DNA of 64,000 nt from Grimontia hollisae CIP 101886. GTDB lineage: Bacteria > Pseudomonadota > Gammaproteobacteria > Enterobacterales > Vibrionaceae. The position numbers and the translations under genes were made by a program. Position 1 is the stretch's first letter; every line of letters starts with the position of its first letter. Of the stretch, positions 36,976 through 45,716 are shown one piece after another. The notes under the pieces were generated by a model. It ran no database searches, had not been told where the DNA came from, and was given only the letters and a program-made list of their open reading frames with translations. The stretch is from contig NZ_ADAQ01000013.1 of the NCBI RefSeq assembly GCF_000176515.1, positions 583,361 through 647,360 on the forward strand. Reading direction: 5' to 3'.

Positions 36976-37521
36976 ATGAAACAACTTCTCGATTTTATCC
37001 CACTGATCATCTTTTTTGCCCTCTACAAGATGTACGACATCTACACCGCAACCGGCGCACTGATCGTAGCGACAGTCATCCAGGTCGCCGTCACTTGGGT
37101 GATGTATAAAAAAGTAGAGAAAATGCAGCTCATCACAGCCGGTTTAGTGGCACTGTTTGGTGGAATGACCCTGTTCTTTCACGACGACAACTTCATCAAA
37201 TGGAAAGTGACCATTGTCTATGCCCTCTTTGCGATAGGACTGGTTGTTTCCCAGATGTTAGGTAAACCCCTAATCAAGGGGATGCTTGGCAAAGAAATTA
37301 CCTTGCCAGATAAAGTATGGCGCAACATCAACACGGCCTGGGTTTGTTTCTTTACTGTGCTTGCTGTATTAAATGTCTACATTGCTTACCAGATGCCACT
37401 GGATGTTTGGGTGAACTTCAAAGTATTCGGCTTGCTGGCCCTGACGTTGGTATTTACTCTGACCAGTGGCGTGTATATCTACAAGCACATGCCAAGAAAG
37501 ACTGACTCAGAAAAACAATAA
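36976..37521 (+). CDS. yciB: Inner-membrane septation-related protein YciB
   Basis: A 181-residue polytopic membrane protein of the YciB/IspA family, with about five hydrophobic segments. The signature [28 protein letters not shown] is at the N-terminus (quoted in parts: [11 protein letters not shown], then [10 protein letters not shown]), and [20 protein letters not shown] is near the middle. YciB interacts with cell-elongation and division proteins in E. coli and affects envelope integrity. The gene begins the yciB-yciA-yciI group downstream of trp, the standard order in this lineage. Confidence 0.93.
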   Translation: MKQLLDFIPLIIFFALYKMYDIYTATGALIVATVIQVAVTWVMYKKVEKMQLITAGLVALFGGMTLFFHDDNFIKWKVTIVYALFAIGLVVSQMLGKPLIKGMLGKEITLPDKVWRNINTAWVCFFTVLAVLNVYIAYQMPLDVWVNFKVFGLLALTLVFTLTSGVYIYKHMPRKTDSEKQ

Positions 37522-37583
37522 ACTCTCAGTACACAGAGTGATTAAGCTCACTCTTTTTAATTTCATTTCCCGGAAGTTGTATC

Positions 37584-37982
37584 ATGTCGGAAACGAATAA
37601 TTGCCCCCGCGGTCAACTGTTACTGCGAACACTTGCTATGCCCGCTGACACCAATGCTAATGGTGATATTTTCGGCGGTTGGATCATGTCTCAGCTCGAC
37701 CTTGCCGGTGCTATCTTGGCCAAAGAAATTTCCCATGGACGTGTGGTGACGGTTTCTGTGCAGGAAATTGTATTTAAACACCCCGTCTCGGTGGGTGATG
37801 TGGTTTGCTGTTACGGCGAATGTACCCACATTGGCCGCACATCAATGAGCGTGAGCCTGGAAGTATGGGTAAAGCCAGTTGCGATTGACGGTATCGGCAC
37901 TCGTCATAAGGTGTGCGAAGCCATCTTTAATTACGTTGCTATTGATGGTAATGGCCGCCCAAGGCCAATAAATAAGCTATAA
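37584..37982 (+). CDS. yciA: Acyl-CoA thioesterase YciA
   Basis: A 132-residue hotdog-fold acyl-CoA thioesterase with broad substrate range. The conserved catalytic region is ADTNANGDIFGGWIMSQLDLAGA near residues 18-40, where the Asn-Gly-Asp-Ile-Phe-Gly-Gly motif is the family mark. GGAAG precedes the ATG. It lies between yciB and yciI. Confidence 0.94.
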   Translation: MSETNNCPRGQLLLRTLAMPADTNANGDIFGGWIMSQLDLAGAILAKEISHGRVVTVSVQEIVFKHPVSVGDVVCCYGECTHIGRTSMSVSLEVWVKPVAIDGIGTRHKVCEAIFNYVAIDGNGRPRPINKL

Positions 37983-38056
37983 ATCAGAAAACTTGCCTGC
38001 GTAATGCTGTAGCCTTGCACACAACAGGCTGAACATTCACACGGAGAAAAGCACGG

Positions 38057-38359
38057 ATGTGGTATGTCATTTTTTCACAAGATGTAGAAAACAGTTTGCC
38101 TTTAAGGCTACAGGTTAGAGAACAACACCTGGCACGTTTACGGGAATTGGACGCTGAAGGCCGCCTGTTGATTGCTGGCCCAAACCCAGCCGTTGATAGC
38201 GAAGACCCAGGTGAATCAGGCTTTACCGGGTCGACTGTGATAGCGAAATTTGACAATCTAGATGATGCAAAACGCTGGGCAGATGCCGACCCTTATATTG
38301 CAGCGGGCGTTTACAAAGACATTATCGTCAAACCATTCAAAAAAGTACTGCCGGCGTAA
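38057..38359 (+). CDS. yciI: YciI family protein
   Basis: A 100-residue YciI protein with a ferredoxin-like fold. The conserved His24 (REQHLARL) and the segment LLIAGPNPA, followed by [11 protein letters not shown], are the family features; the His with a nearby Asp forms a possible active site of unknown chemistry. GGAG lies upstream of the ATG. Confidence 0.92.
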   Translation: MWYVIFSQDVENSLPLRLQVREQHLARLRELDAEGRLLIAGPNPAVDSEDPGESGFTGSTVIAKFDNLDDAKRWADADPYIAAGVYKDIIVKPFKKVLPA

Positions 38360-38392
38360 TGGCTCCGGCGATGAAACGCATAGGAACTTTCA

Positions 38393-38794
38393 ATGCAAAA
38401 AACGCTAAAAACAGGACGTGTCGCGCTGATCGGTGTGATCACCTTGCTCTTATCAGCCTGTTCAAGCACATCTGATCTGGAGATCGCAGAATCATTCGCC
38501 TTACAGCGGGCTGATATGCTGAGCAAAATCGTGCCGGTACCAATGAACGGCTACAACTTGGTTCGTGCGAAAGCCAACAGCACGCAAATTGAACTGACAT
38601 TGTTGTATGCAGGCAGTGGCGATATCGCTCCAGCCGCATTAGCCGAGCGCCTTGAAAAAACGTATTGTCAGGACACGGAAATTGCCTCGCTGATGGAGAA
38701 AGGCGTGAACTACAAGCTGCTTTTCCGCGATGCCCGTGGCCGCCCGGTGTTAGAACGGGTGATCACTCACAAAGAGTGCGCAAAACACAGTTAA
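38393..38794 (+). CDS. Small outer-membrane-type lipoprotein, possible type II secretion pilotin
   Basis: A 133-residue lipoprotein: the signal peptide ends in the lipobox LLSAC with the Cys at about residue 23, and the following SSTS has no Asp at +2, so outer-membrane sorting is likely. The mature part is helical, with the pattern ALQRADMLSKIVPVPMNGYNLVRAKANS, IELTLLY, and two cysteines (TYCQD and HKEC) that could form a disulfide. This resembles AspS/GspS-beta pilotins, which target the secretin of type II secretion. That match is from memory of the family and is moderate. It is next to yciI with a 33-base gap. Confidence 0.6.
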   Translation: MQKTLKTGRVALIGVITLLLSACSSTSDLEIAESFALQRADMLSKIVPVPMNGYNLVRAKANSTQIELTLLYAGSGDIAPAALAERLEKTYCQDTEIASLMEKGVNYKLLFRDARGRPVLERVITHKECAKHS

Positions 38795-38798
38795 TAAC

Positions 38799-38827
38799 AA
38801 GCCCGCTTTTAAATGCGGGCTTTGTTT
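38799..38827. terminator. Bidirectional terminator between the lipoprotein gene and the methyltransferase gene
   Basis: AAGCCCGC (38799-38806) pairs with GCGGGCTT (38815-38822), followed by TGTTTTG. It lies between convergent genes. Confidence 0.8.
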
Positions 38828-38833
38828 TGCATC

Positions 38834-39796
38834 TCACAAGACATGCGTTAAGCAAAGACGTTTGAAGTGCATCACTTTCAGCGCGCTGTCCGCATCAATA
38901 TCCTCAAATTCAGGTGGATTGTCGAGGCGTGAAACAAACGAAAAATCCGGTGCCAACGCGGCCATCTGTTCCGTCAGGAATGAAGGCTTGACGTCTGGTG
39001 CATTGACACAGGCCAGAACCTCTCCTCCTTCAGCCACCAGCTCAGGCAAACGTCGCAAGATTTTGGCGTAATCTTTGGTCAGCACAAAGCTGCCTTTCTG
39101 GAAAGAAGGCGGGTCAATAATCACTAAGTCATAAGGACCCAACTTCTTCACCTTCCCCCAGGATTTGAAAAGCTCATGGCCAAGAAAGCGGACTTTACTG
39201 AGATCATGTTGGTTCAGATGGTGGTTTTCACGACCACGGGAAAGGGACGATTTCGCCATATCCAGATTGACAACTTTCTCGGCGCCCCCCTCGATGGCTG
39301 CGACAGAAAAACCACAAGTGTAAGCAAATAAATTGAGTACACGTTTTCCTTTGGCGTGTTCCTTAACCCACTGGCGTCCCAAACGCATATCCAAAAACAG
39401 ACCATTGTTCTGGCGTTTGCCCAAATCCAGTTTGTATTTCAAGCCATTTTCTATCACTTCAACCTGCGCAGGCATTTCGCCTGTCAGGATCTCAGTTTCG
39501 GTCCCTTCCCGGTCACGATGCTGAATGATCACCGTTTTACCTTTGCGCATTGCCCAGACAGGATGCTTCACCAGTTGGTTAACACCCGCTTCCAGCGCTC
39601 GATAAAAGTCTGGCTCAGCTTGTTTAAATACCGCAATGTGGAGGATGCCCTCCCCCAGCCAGTCAGCCGTCAGTTGTTCCAGGCCTTCATAGCAACGCCC
39701 CCGACCATGAAAGACACGTCTGATTTCATGGCTACAATCAGCAAGCCGCTCAGTGACACGTTCAAAAAACAGAGGCAAAGCAGCCGCTTTCATCAT
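38834..39796 (-). CDS. SAM-dependent methyltransferase of the RlmI/COG1092-like group
   Basis: A 320-residue class I methyltransferase. The N-terminal 130 residues form a small accessory domain. The Rossmann part has the SAM motif VLNLFAYTCGFSVAAIEGGA near residues 151-170, the acidic VVNLDMAKSS, and the catalytic-type motif DLVIIDPPSFQKG. Relatives methylate cytosine in rRNA, but the exact target cannot be read here. It lacks the N-terminal PUA domain of RlmI. The ATG at 39796 overlaps the stop of a 68-residue basic protein by four bases (ATGA), so the two genes are coupled. Confidence 0.85.
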   Translation of the reverse strand: MMKAAALPLFFERVTERLADCSHEIRRVFHGRGRCYEGLEQLTADWLGEGILHIAVFKQAEPDFYRALEAGVNQLVKHPVWAMRKGKTVIIQHRDREGTETEILTGEMPAQVEVIENGLKYKLDLGKRQNNGLFLDMRLGRQWVKEHAKGKRVLNLFAYTCGFSVAAIEGGAEKVVNLDMAKSSLSRGRENHHLNQHDLSKVRFLGHELFKSWGKVKKLGPYDLVIIDPPSFQKGSFVLTKDYAKILRRLPELVAEGGEVLACVNAPDVKPSFLTEQMAALAPDFSFVSRLDNPPEFEDIDADSALKVMHFKRLCLTHVL

Positions 39797-39999
39797 GCAG
39801 TTTCCTTTGGGGGGTCAGCCAGTATTGCGACTTCGACACACTGACTGTCTAATTGCAGGTTATAAAATTTTGAGCAACGACGATTCCTTATACGTGCCTG
39901 TTTCTTTTTCCATTGGCGACGCAGGTTCGCCAAATTCCAATATCGGCTGGATCCACCGGCTTTACGCAAGATGCGCGATTTCTTTTGTTTAAGCGCCAT
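39793..39999 (-). CDS. 68-residue basic protein of unknown function, coupled to the methyltransferase
   Basis: The ATG at 39999 has GGAG about 9 bases upstream. The product starts MALKQKKSRILRKAGGSSRYW, is strongly basic in the first 45 residues (many Lys and Arg) and ends in PPKETA. Its TGA overlaps the ATG of the methyltransferase gene (ATGA). Size, charge and coupling suggest an RNA-binding partner of the methyltransferase; this is inference. The frame is open further upstream to 40113 but that part overlaps the RluA-like gene. I do not recognise the family. Confidence 0.65.
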   Translation of the reverse strand: MALKQKKSRILRKAGGSSRYWNLANLRRQWKKKQARIRNRRCSKFYNLQLDSQCVEVAILADPPKETA

Positions 40000-40040
40000 G
40001 CTTGACTCCATACTCTGTCCATCCCTGGAGTACTTGATTG

Positions 40041-40712
40041 TTACTTGTTTTTCGGCAACACAGGCCAATGTAATTGTTCCGGCGAATGCCATTCTTTCGG
40101 CAACACAGGCCATTTTTCGCCTATTGTCGGCAGCTGTTGGAAAGAAAACACGTCTCCCTGATAGGTAAACTGCAAAGCAAAGGCATGTAAGTAGCCTCTG
40201 TCCGCGTCTGCACCACGGTAAGTACTGTCCCCCAAAATAGGTGAACCGACACTTTTCAAGGCCACACGGATTTGGTGGGTTTTACCCGTGTAAGGCTTAC
40301 ACAGGAAAAGTCGTTTTCCCTCCCCTCCTGCCGTTGAAAAAAACTGGGTAATAGCAGGGTTGGATTTCGTTGGCAGGAGTTTCCACATCGAGCGGCGGCT
40401 TTTCGCCATATCACCCACAATGGTGCCCTGTTTTTTACCCGGCTTTTTGGCTGATAATGCAAGATAAAATTTCTGCACCGTTTTTTCTGCGAACATCAAC
40501 GACAGGTCTGATGCCGCCTGCGGGTGCTTACCAAGCAGAAGAAGACCCGACGTCATCTTGTCCAACCTGTGAATCAGGTAGAGCTTTTCGTTTCCCGTTT
40601 TTTTTGCCACCTCACTTAAAAGCGGCTGGTCATTATCATCTTTGTGGACACTGATGCCAGGATGTTTGTCGATAACCAGAAAATCGTCATTCTGAAAAAT
40701 CAGGGTAAACAT
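40041..40712 (-). CDS. RluA-family pseudouridine synthase (TIGR01621-like)
   Basis: A 223-residue pseudouridine synthase without an S4 domain. The catalytic Asp is in LIHRLDKMTSGLLLLGK near residue 55. The other RluA motifs are KFYLALSAKKP and KPYTGKTHQIRVALKSVGSPILGD. The RNA target is unknown; the protein resembles the short RluA relatives called TIGR01621 in Vibrio. The ATG at 40712 gives a start (MFTLIFQNDDFLVIDK) that fits the family; upstream codons to 40826 overlap the NSS terminator. The last residues repeat WPVLPK twice, 15 residues apart. Confidence 0.85.
   Translation of the reverse strand: MFTLIFQNDDFLVIDKHPGISVHKDDNDQPLLSEVAKKTGNEKLYLIHRLDKMTSGLLLLGKHPQAASDLSLMFAEKTVQKFYLALSAKKPGKKQGTIVGDMAKSRRSMWKLLPTKSNPAITQFFSTAGGEGKRLFLCKPYTGKTHQIRVALKSVGSPILGDSTYRGADADRGYLHAFALQFTYQGDVFSFQQLPTIGEKWPVLPKEWHSPEQLHWPVLPKNK
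40050..40112. repeat. Direct repeat in the 3-prime end of the RluA-like gene
   Basis: TTTCGGCAACACAGGCCA occurs at 40050-40067 and again at 40095-40112, a period of 45 bases or 15 codons. It encodes the repeated WPVLPK at the end of the protein. Confidence 0.85.
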
Positions 40713-40795
40713 GAAAAACTTGTCTCTGAGAAAATTCAGCGCCGAGTTTAAACCCATTTTTGCCAAAATTCTCGTCAGTCTTTGCTGGAAAAGAA

Positions 40796-40820
40796 AATCC
40801 CCGGCGCAAGACCGGGGATT
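40796..40820 (-). terminator. Terminator of the NSS transporter gene
   Basis: On the minus strand AATCCCCGG pairs with CCGGGGATT around a 7-base loop, then TTCTTTTCC follows. It lies just after the stop codon at 40830. Confidence 0.85.
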
Positions 40821-40829
40821 AAACAAGGA

Positions 40830-42176
40830 CTACTTGAACATTGGCCAAAGAAATACCAGCGCCATCAGGACAGGACAGACAACACGAACATACGTCGGCC
40901 AAATTTTCCAGAATACGCTGTCTTTCAGCTCAGGATAACCCTCACTTAGCTCTTGAAGTACCTGGTTACGCTTCCAGATCCAACCCGCGATCAGGGCCAT
41001 AATCAACCCCAGAACAGGCTGCATATACTCAGTGGTGATACTTATCACTGTGCCAAACAAGGTACTAAAGTTGAAGACAATCACCGTAGAAAACAGTGCG
41101 ATTGCTCCACCAATCCACCACACTACAGTTTTACGGTCTTTGTTCAGCTCTTCAGACGCACAGGATACCGGCACTTCCAGCATAGAAATCGACGAAGTTA
41201 GCGCGGCAATGACCATCAGGGCAAAAAACGCCACACTGACAATAAGCCCAGCCCCCCCCATGGTATCAAACATGGCAGGCAGCACACTGAACACAAGCGT
41301 ATCACCGTCTAACAACTCGCCCGCGTCGTTATAGATTTGAACGCCATTGTGCTGAGCGACGAACATCGCCGGTAAAATAAGCAGGCCCGCAACAAACGCA
41401 ACACCGCTATCCAGTAAGGCCACTTGAGCTGCCGTTTTCGGCAAATTCGCATCTTTACGCAGATAAGACCCGTAGACCATCATGGTGCACACGCCGATTG
41501 AAAGCGAAAAGAACGCCTGTCCCATTGCGCTGACCAGTAAGCCTGGCGATATATGCGAGACATCAGGGATCAGGTACATTTTCAAACCTTCAAAGGCACC
41601 CGGCTGGAACAGAGTGTAAGCCACCATCAGAACAAAGAGGGAGAATAGCACCGGCATCAGGCGGCTTGACCATTTCTCGATGCCCTCAGCTACACCGTTA
41701 CGGACCACCAGAATGGTCAGCAACATAAACAACGCCATCAATACCAGATTTCGCTCCACACTGAAGCTTTCTAGCCAGGCAGCAGCGTTTTCCAGACCGA
41801 CCGCGCTCAATAGAGGCCCAACCAAAAAGCCGAAAAACCACCCCGCCACAATCGCATAAAAACTTAAAATACCACTCACGCCCAACATGCCCGCAATACC
41901 AACCGCAGAGCCAAAGGCTTTTTGTTTTGGTGCCACTGAAATAAGGGATCGAATAGGGTTTGACGCGCCATAACGGCCAATGGTGAGTTCTGCCACTAGC
42001 AGCGGATAAGCCAGAACAAACACCATAAAAAGGTAAATCAACAGGAATACAGCCCCGCCATTGCTAGCCGCTTGGGTTGGAAAACCCCAAATATTGCCAA
42101 GACCGACCGCAGAACCTGCAGCCGCAAAAATAAATCCTAAACGGGTTGAAAATTGGGCCCTATTACCGCTTGCCAT
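40830..42176 (-). CDS. Sodium-dependent transporter of the NSS (SNF) family
   Basis: A 448-residue membrane protein of the neurotransmitter:sodium symporter family, with about 11 transmembrane helices. The TM1 signature is GFIFAAAGSAVGLGNIWGFPTQAASNGG, present here as RLGFIFAAAGSAVGLGNIWG followed by FPTQAASNGGAVF; it holds the sodium and substrate site. Bacterial relatives (LeuT, TnaT, MhsT) take up hydrophobic amino acids; the substrate cannot be read from sequence. The ATG at 42176 is 6 bases after AGAGAG; a GTG two codons earlier is less likely. Confidence 0.9.
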   Translation of the reverse strand: MASGNRAQFSTRLGFIFAAAGSAVGLGNIWGFPTQAASNGGAVFLLIYLFMVFVLAYPLLVAELTIGRYGASNPIRSLISVAPKQKAFGSAVGIAGMLGVSGILSFYAIVAGWFFGFLVGPLLSAVGLENAAAWLESFSVERNLVLMALFMLLTILVVRNGVAEGIEKWSSRLMPVLFSLFVLMVAYTLFQPGAFEGLKMYLIPDVSHISPGLLVSAMGQAFFSLSIGVCTMMVYGSYLRKDANLPKTAAQVALLDSGVAFVAGLLILPAMFVAQHNGVQIYNDAGELLDGDTLVFSVLPAMFDTMGGAGLIVSVAFFALMVIAALTSSISMLEVPVSCASEELNKDRKTVVWWIGGAIALFSTVIVFNFSTLFGTVISITTEYMQPVLGLIMALIAGWIWKRNQVLQELSEGYPELKDSVFWKIWPTYVRVVCPVLMALVFLWPMFK

Positions 42177-42621
42177 AATCACTCTCTAGATAAGAATTTG
42201 ATAACTACCCACATTGCCCCGTAGCGCCCGGGTCTGTTAACCCTGGTATCAGCGGGAATTAAATGAGTACGCCTTCCCAGCATCTATTTACCGCTCCTTA
42301 GTGTCTCCCGCCGGGTGTAAACTATAAATTACAGTTAACAGATTTCCTGTTTCCGAATCAGATATGGCGAGTAAACCAGTTTGAGAATAAAATTTGAAGC
42401 GATAGAGCTACATTTTTCATCTAAGCAACATATTTCCCCATTTTTTGCCTCTAATCGACTACTTTGTAAACACTTGTGACTCAATATTTTTCACATCTGT
42501 CAACGCCATCAACAAGTCCTCTCTTTCCAGCCTCGGGTTTGGGAATATGCAATGCTAAATACAGTGCATACTGTTTCTGAAGAGCCTATATTGGGGCGGG
42601 TTTAGAACTAAGTAGATTGAA
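42177..42621. other. Divergent control region between the NSS transporter gene and cls
   Basis: About 445 bases without a gene. A TATATT at 42587-42592 could be the -10 for cls, 30 bases before its ATG, but no good -35 is present. A TGTGA (42475) and TCACA (42491) pair is spaced 11 bases apart, which does not fit CRP. Nothing else was recognised. Confidence 0.4.
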
Positions 42622-44082
42622 ATGGAAAAGGTTTATCAATTTCTGGTTTGGGCAAGTGTCTTTTTTTATTGGTTACTCATTGCAAGTGTTACGATCCGTG
42701 TTGTCCTTAAACGTCGGGCACTCGGTGTGTCCATTGCCTGGTTAATGATCATCTACATTATCCCGATTGTCGGAGTGTTTCTTTATTTGCTGTTTGGTGA
42801 ACTCAACCTAGGGCGAAAGCGGGCCGAACGTGCAAAAGCAATGTTTGCCCCTTATGGCAAGTGGTTTGAAACAATAAACGAATGCGAAGCCCATCGTCCT
42901 CAACATCAAAGCTTTCTTTCCCGCCCTGTGCATGATTTATGCTTGCGACGGGCAGGTATTCCTGCACTTGCAGGGAATCAACTGACTCTTTTCAATGAAC
43001 CTGCCGATATCCTTCGCAACATTGCCCAAGATGTGAAAGAAGCACAGCACTCTATCAATATGGTGTTCTACATCTGGCATTTAGGCGGTCACGCAGATGA
43101 TGTGGCAAAAGCCGTGTGTGATGCTGCACAACGCGGTGTTACCGTACGAATCCTGTTGGATTCAGCAGGCAGTAAGCAATTCTTCCGCAGCCATTGGCCA
43201 GACGCCATGCGAAAGGCAGGCGTAGAACTGATTGAAGCGCTGGCCGTGAGCCCAGCCCGTATGTTCCTCCGTCGTCTTGACATTCGCCAACACCGCAAGA
43301 TGGTGATTATCGACAATAAAATTGGTTATACAGGCTCAATGAACCTGGTCGACCCACGGTTTTTCAAACAATATGCCGGTGTCGGTCAATGGGTAGACAT
43401 TATGGTGAAATCAGAAGGTCCCTCAGTGCCGGTCCTTAACAGCATTTTTGCCTGGGATTGGGAAGTGGAAACTGGCCTTCGTTATCTACCAGAATTGCCG
43501 GAGTGCAGCCTGATTGAAGAGCACCAACATGCCAATCACTCTGTGCAGGTGGTGCCATCTGGACCGGGAATGCCAGATGGCATTATCCAACAAGTCCTCA
43601 TGTTGGCCATTCATCAGGCGAAAAAGAGCCTGACAATCACGACCCCCTATCTGGTGCCGAGCGAAAGCCTGCTTAATGCCTTACAAACCACGGCTCAACG
43701 CGGAGTTACCGTGAATATCATTATTCCAGCCAAAAACGATAGCTTAATGGTGGAATGGGCAAGCCGCTCTTTCTTTAACGATCTTCTTCGGGCTGGCATC
43801 AATATCTATCGTTTCAAAGGAGGTATGTTGCACACCAAGTCTGTCATGGTGGATAACAACTTTTGTTTGATTGGCACTGTCAATCTGGACATGCGAAGTC
43901 TGTGGCTAAACTTTGAATTAACGCTCTGTATTGATGATCCAGAATTCTGCAAAGACTTAGTCGCGCTACAGGCGTCGTATATGGCTGATTCTACCCTGGT
44001 TGATCAACAAAAGTGGGAAAGGCGCTCCGTGTTGAATCGCCCTGTTGAGCAGTTTTTTTATATGTTCAGCCCACTGTTATAG
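42622..44082 (+). CDS. cls: Cardiolipin synthase (ClsA type)
   Basis: A 486-residue phospholipase-D-superfamily enzyme that joins two phosphatidylglycerols into cardiolipin at the inner membrane. Two N-terminal transmembrane helices (about residues 8-28 and 38-58) precede two HKD catalytic motifs: HRKMVIIDNKIGYTGSMN near residue 224 and HTKSVMVDNNFCLIGTVNLD near residue 404. Both are intact. It is the usual neighbour of yciU/yciI-type genes in enterics; here it stands alone, with a weak possible hairpin after it. Confidence 0.95.
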   Translation: MEKVYQFLVWASVFFYWLLIASVTIRVVLKRRALGVSIAWLMIIYIIPIVGVFLYLLFGELNLGRKRAERAKAMFAPYGKWFETINECEAHRPQHQSFLSRPVHDLCLRRAGIPALAGNQLTLFNEPADILRNIAQDVKEAQHSINMVFYIWHLGGHADDVAKAVCDAAQRGVTVRILLDSAGSKQFFRSHWPDAMRKAGVELIEALAVSPARMFLRRLDIRQHRKMVIIDNKIGYTGSMNLVDPRFFKQYAGVGQWVDIMVKSEGPSVPVLNSIFAWDWEVETGLRYLPELPECSLIEEHQHANHSVQVVPSGPGMPDGIIQQVLMLAIHQAKKSLTITTPYLVPSESLLNALQTTAQRGVTVNIIIPAKNDSLMVEWASRSFFNDLLRAGINIYRFKGGMLHTKSVMVDNNFCLIGTVNLDMRSLWLNFELTLCIDDPEFCKDLVALQASYMADSTLVDQQKWERRSVLNRPVEQFFYMFSPLL

Positions 44083-44303
44083 TTTTTGGGACACGTGCGG
44101 ACACTACGTGTATTTTCCCACTCATCATCTGCAACTCTTTAAAAAGACGAAAGATTTACCGCACAAAATACGAGAAAAAAGATCCGTTTGAACATCAGTG
44201 TCTTGATCGATATTAATGCATACTTATACCGTTTTAACCGCCCCAGATACCCACTGTTGACTACACTTTAAATGCGGAATGGGAATGCTGCTAAGGGGAA
44301 GCT

Positions 44304-44606
44304 ATGCTAGCTCGACACAGACACTATTTATTGAAAGACACAAAGCAATTACATGCTCATGTCCAGGTTAATCCCACTGGACTCGTGGAAGTTGAAATCT
44401 TAGAAAAACGCCAACGTCACGCCGCTGAGTTTGAACATTTAAAATTTGAACGCAGCGGACGCGTAACGAAGTTGGTAGGCAAACATACGTCAAACGGCAA
44501 ACCGGTTCATTGGCAACTGCCACTTGCGAATGATGATGCCAAAGAACTGGAAAACCTCATCGAAGAAGCCTCAGAAGAGCTTGAAATATTGATGAGAGAT
44601 TTATAA
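44304..44606 (+). CDS. Unknown 100-residue protein between cls and ppaC
   Basis: The ATG at 44304 follows AAGGGGAAGC, a strong ribosome site. The product begins MLARHRHYLLKDTKQLHAHV, has a beta-strand-like middle (GLVEVEILEKRQRHAAEFEHLKF in pieces, then VTKLVGKHTSNGKPVHWQLPL) and a strongly acidic helical end (AKELENLIEEASEELEILM). No signal peptide or membrane segment. A UUCG-loop terminator follows 33 bases after the stop, so it is a self-contained gene. I do not recognise the family. Confidence 0.75.
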   Translation: MLARHRHYLLKDTKQLHAHVQVNPTGLVEVEILEKRQRHAAEFEHLKFERSGRVTKLVGKHTSNGKPVHWQLPLANDDAKELENLIEEASEELEILMRDL

Positions 44607-44639
44607 GAATACAAGGCAATAACAACGAACCTTTCTTTT

Positions 44640-44662
44640 CGCTGCTTCGGCAGCGTTTTTCT
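44640..44662 (+). terminator. Terminator with a TTCG loop
   Basis: CGCTGC, loop TTCG, GCAGCG, then five T residues: a compact, stable rho-independent terminator after the 100-residue gene. Confidence 0.88.
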
Positions 44663-44717
44663 GGTGGTTACCTGCGACATCCTCATACAATGGATGAATG
44701 TACATTTAAACCTACTC

Positions 44718-44726
44718 TGGTAAAAT
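44718..44726 (+). promoter_or_regulatory. Extended -10 promoter of ppaC
   Basis: TGGTAAAAT is an extended -10 (TG, one base, TAAAAT) 38 bases before the ppaC ATG. The -35 is weak, which extended -10 promoters tolerate. Confidence 0.5.
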
Positions 44727-44764
44727 GCGCCCAAATTTAAATGTGAGCATGACGAGAGCCAACT

Positions 44765-45685
44765 ATGCCAATGTATGTTGTGGGTCATAAGATCCCTGAT
44801 TCTGATTCAATCTGCGGTGCGATTGCACTTGCGTACCTGAAAAACCAAATCGGTGAGCCTGCGGTTGCAACACGTCTGGGTGAAGTTTCGCCTGAAACGG
44901 CATTCATTCTGGAGCGTTTTGGTTTCGAAGCGCCAGAGCTAAAGCTAAGCTATGCAGGTGAAGAAGTTTACATCGTTGACCACTCTGAGCTGACTCAAGC
45001 ACCTGACGATATCGCAGAAGCGACTATCGTAGGTATTGTTGACCACCACAAACTGGGCGACCTGACAACGTCTACCCCGCTTGAATGCTGGATTCGCCCT
45101 GTAGGCTGTTCTAACACCGTCATCAAGATGATGTACGATTTCCACGGTGTCGATATTCCAAAAGAAATCGCAGGTATCATGATGTGTGCGATCCTGAGTG
45201 ACACCGTCATTTTCAAATCACCAACCTGCACCACTGCTGATATCCGTTGTGTGGAAGACTTAGCGAAAATCGCCGATGTTGATGATTTTGAAGCATTGGG
45301 CATGGAAATGTTCAATGTGAAGTCTGCAGTAGCAGGCACCCCAATCCGTGACCTTGTAATGCGTGATTTCAAAGACTTCAATATGAACGGTAATCTAGTG
45401 GGTATTGGCCAGCTGGAAGTTGTTGATCTGACTGTCTTTGACGACATCAAAGCCGAATTGGAAGCAGACATTGCAACGCTGAAAGAGGAAGGCAAACGCC
45501 ATACCGTGATGCTGCTTCTCACTGACATTATGAAGGAAGGGTCAGAGTTGTTGGTTGTTTCTGATGATGTCGCGGTTGTTGAGCGTGCATACGGTAAACA
45601 AACCGAAAACGGTCGTGTTTGGCTGGACGGTGTATTAAGCCGTAAGAAGCAAGTCGTTCCACCACTTCAGGAAGCCTTTGCATAA
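44765..45685 (+). CDS. ppaC: Manganese-dependent inorganic pyrophosphatase (family II)
   Basis: A 306-residue DHH-family cytoplasmic pyrophosphatase that hydrolyses the pyrophosphate released in biosynthesis. The metal ligands are in VGHKIPDSDSICGA at the N-terminus, EVYIVDHSEL, and the signature VGIVDHHKLGDL near residue 97. The C-terminal DHHA2 domain contains the substrate-binding GSELLVVSDD and the LSRKKQVVPPL end. No CBS insert is present. The family is known from Vibrio and from Firmicutes. Confidence 0.95.
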   Translation: MPMYVVGHKIPDSDSICGAIALAYLKNQIGEPAVATRLGEVSPETAFILERFGFEAPELKLSYAGEEVYIVDHSELTQAPDDIAEATIVGIVDHHKLGDLTTSTPLECWIRPVGCSNTVIKMMYDFHGVDIPKEIAGIMMCAILSDTVIFKSPTCTTADIRCVEDLAKIADVDDFEALGMEMFNVKSAVAGTPIRDLVMRDFKDFNMNGNLVGIGQLEVVDLTVFDDIKAELEADIATLKEEGKRHTVMLLLTDIMKEGSELLVVSDDVAVVERAYGKQTENGRVWLDGVLSRKKQVVPPLQEAFA

Positions 45686-45690
45686 TCTTT

Positions 45691-45716
45691 AAAAAGGGCG
45701 GGCTACCGCCCTTTTT
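45691..45716 (+). terminator. Terminator of ppaC
   Basis: AAAAAGGGCGG, loop GCTA, CCGCCCTTTTT: a perfect 11-base-pair stem ending in a T-run. Confidence 0.92.

Noticed and set aside
42475-42495. TGTGA/TCACA pair as a CRP site before cls
   Set aside because: The half-sites are 11 bases apart; CRP needs 6.
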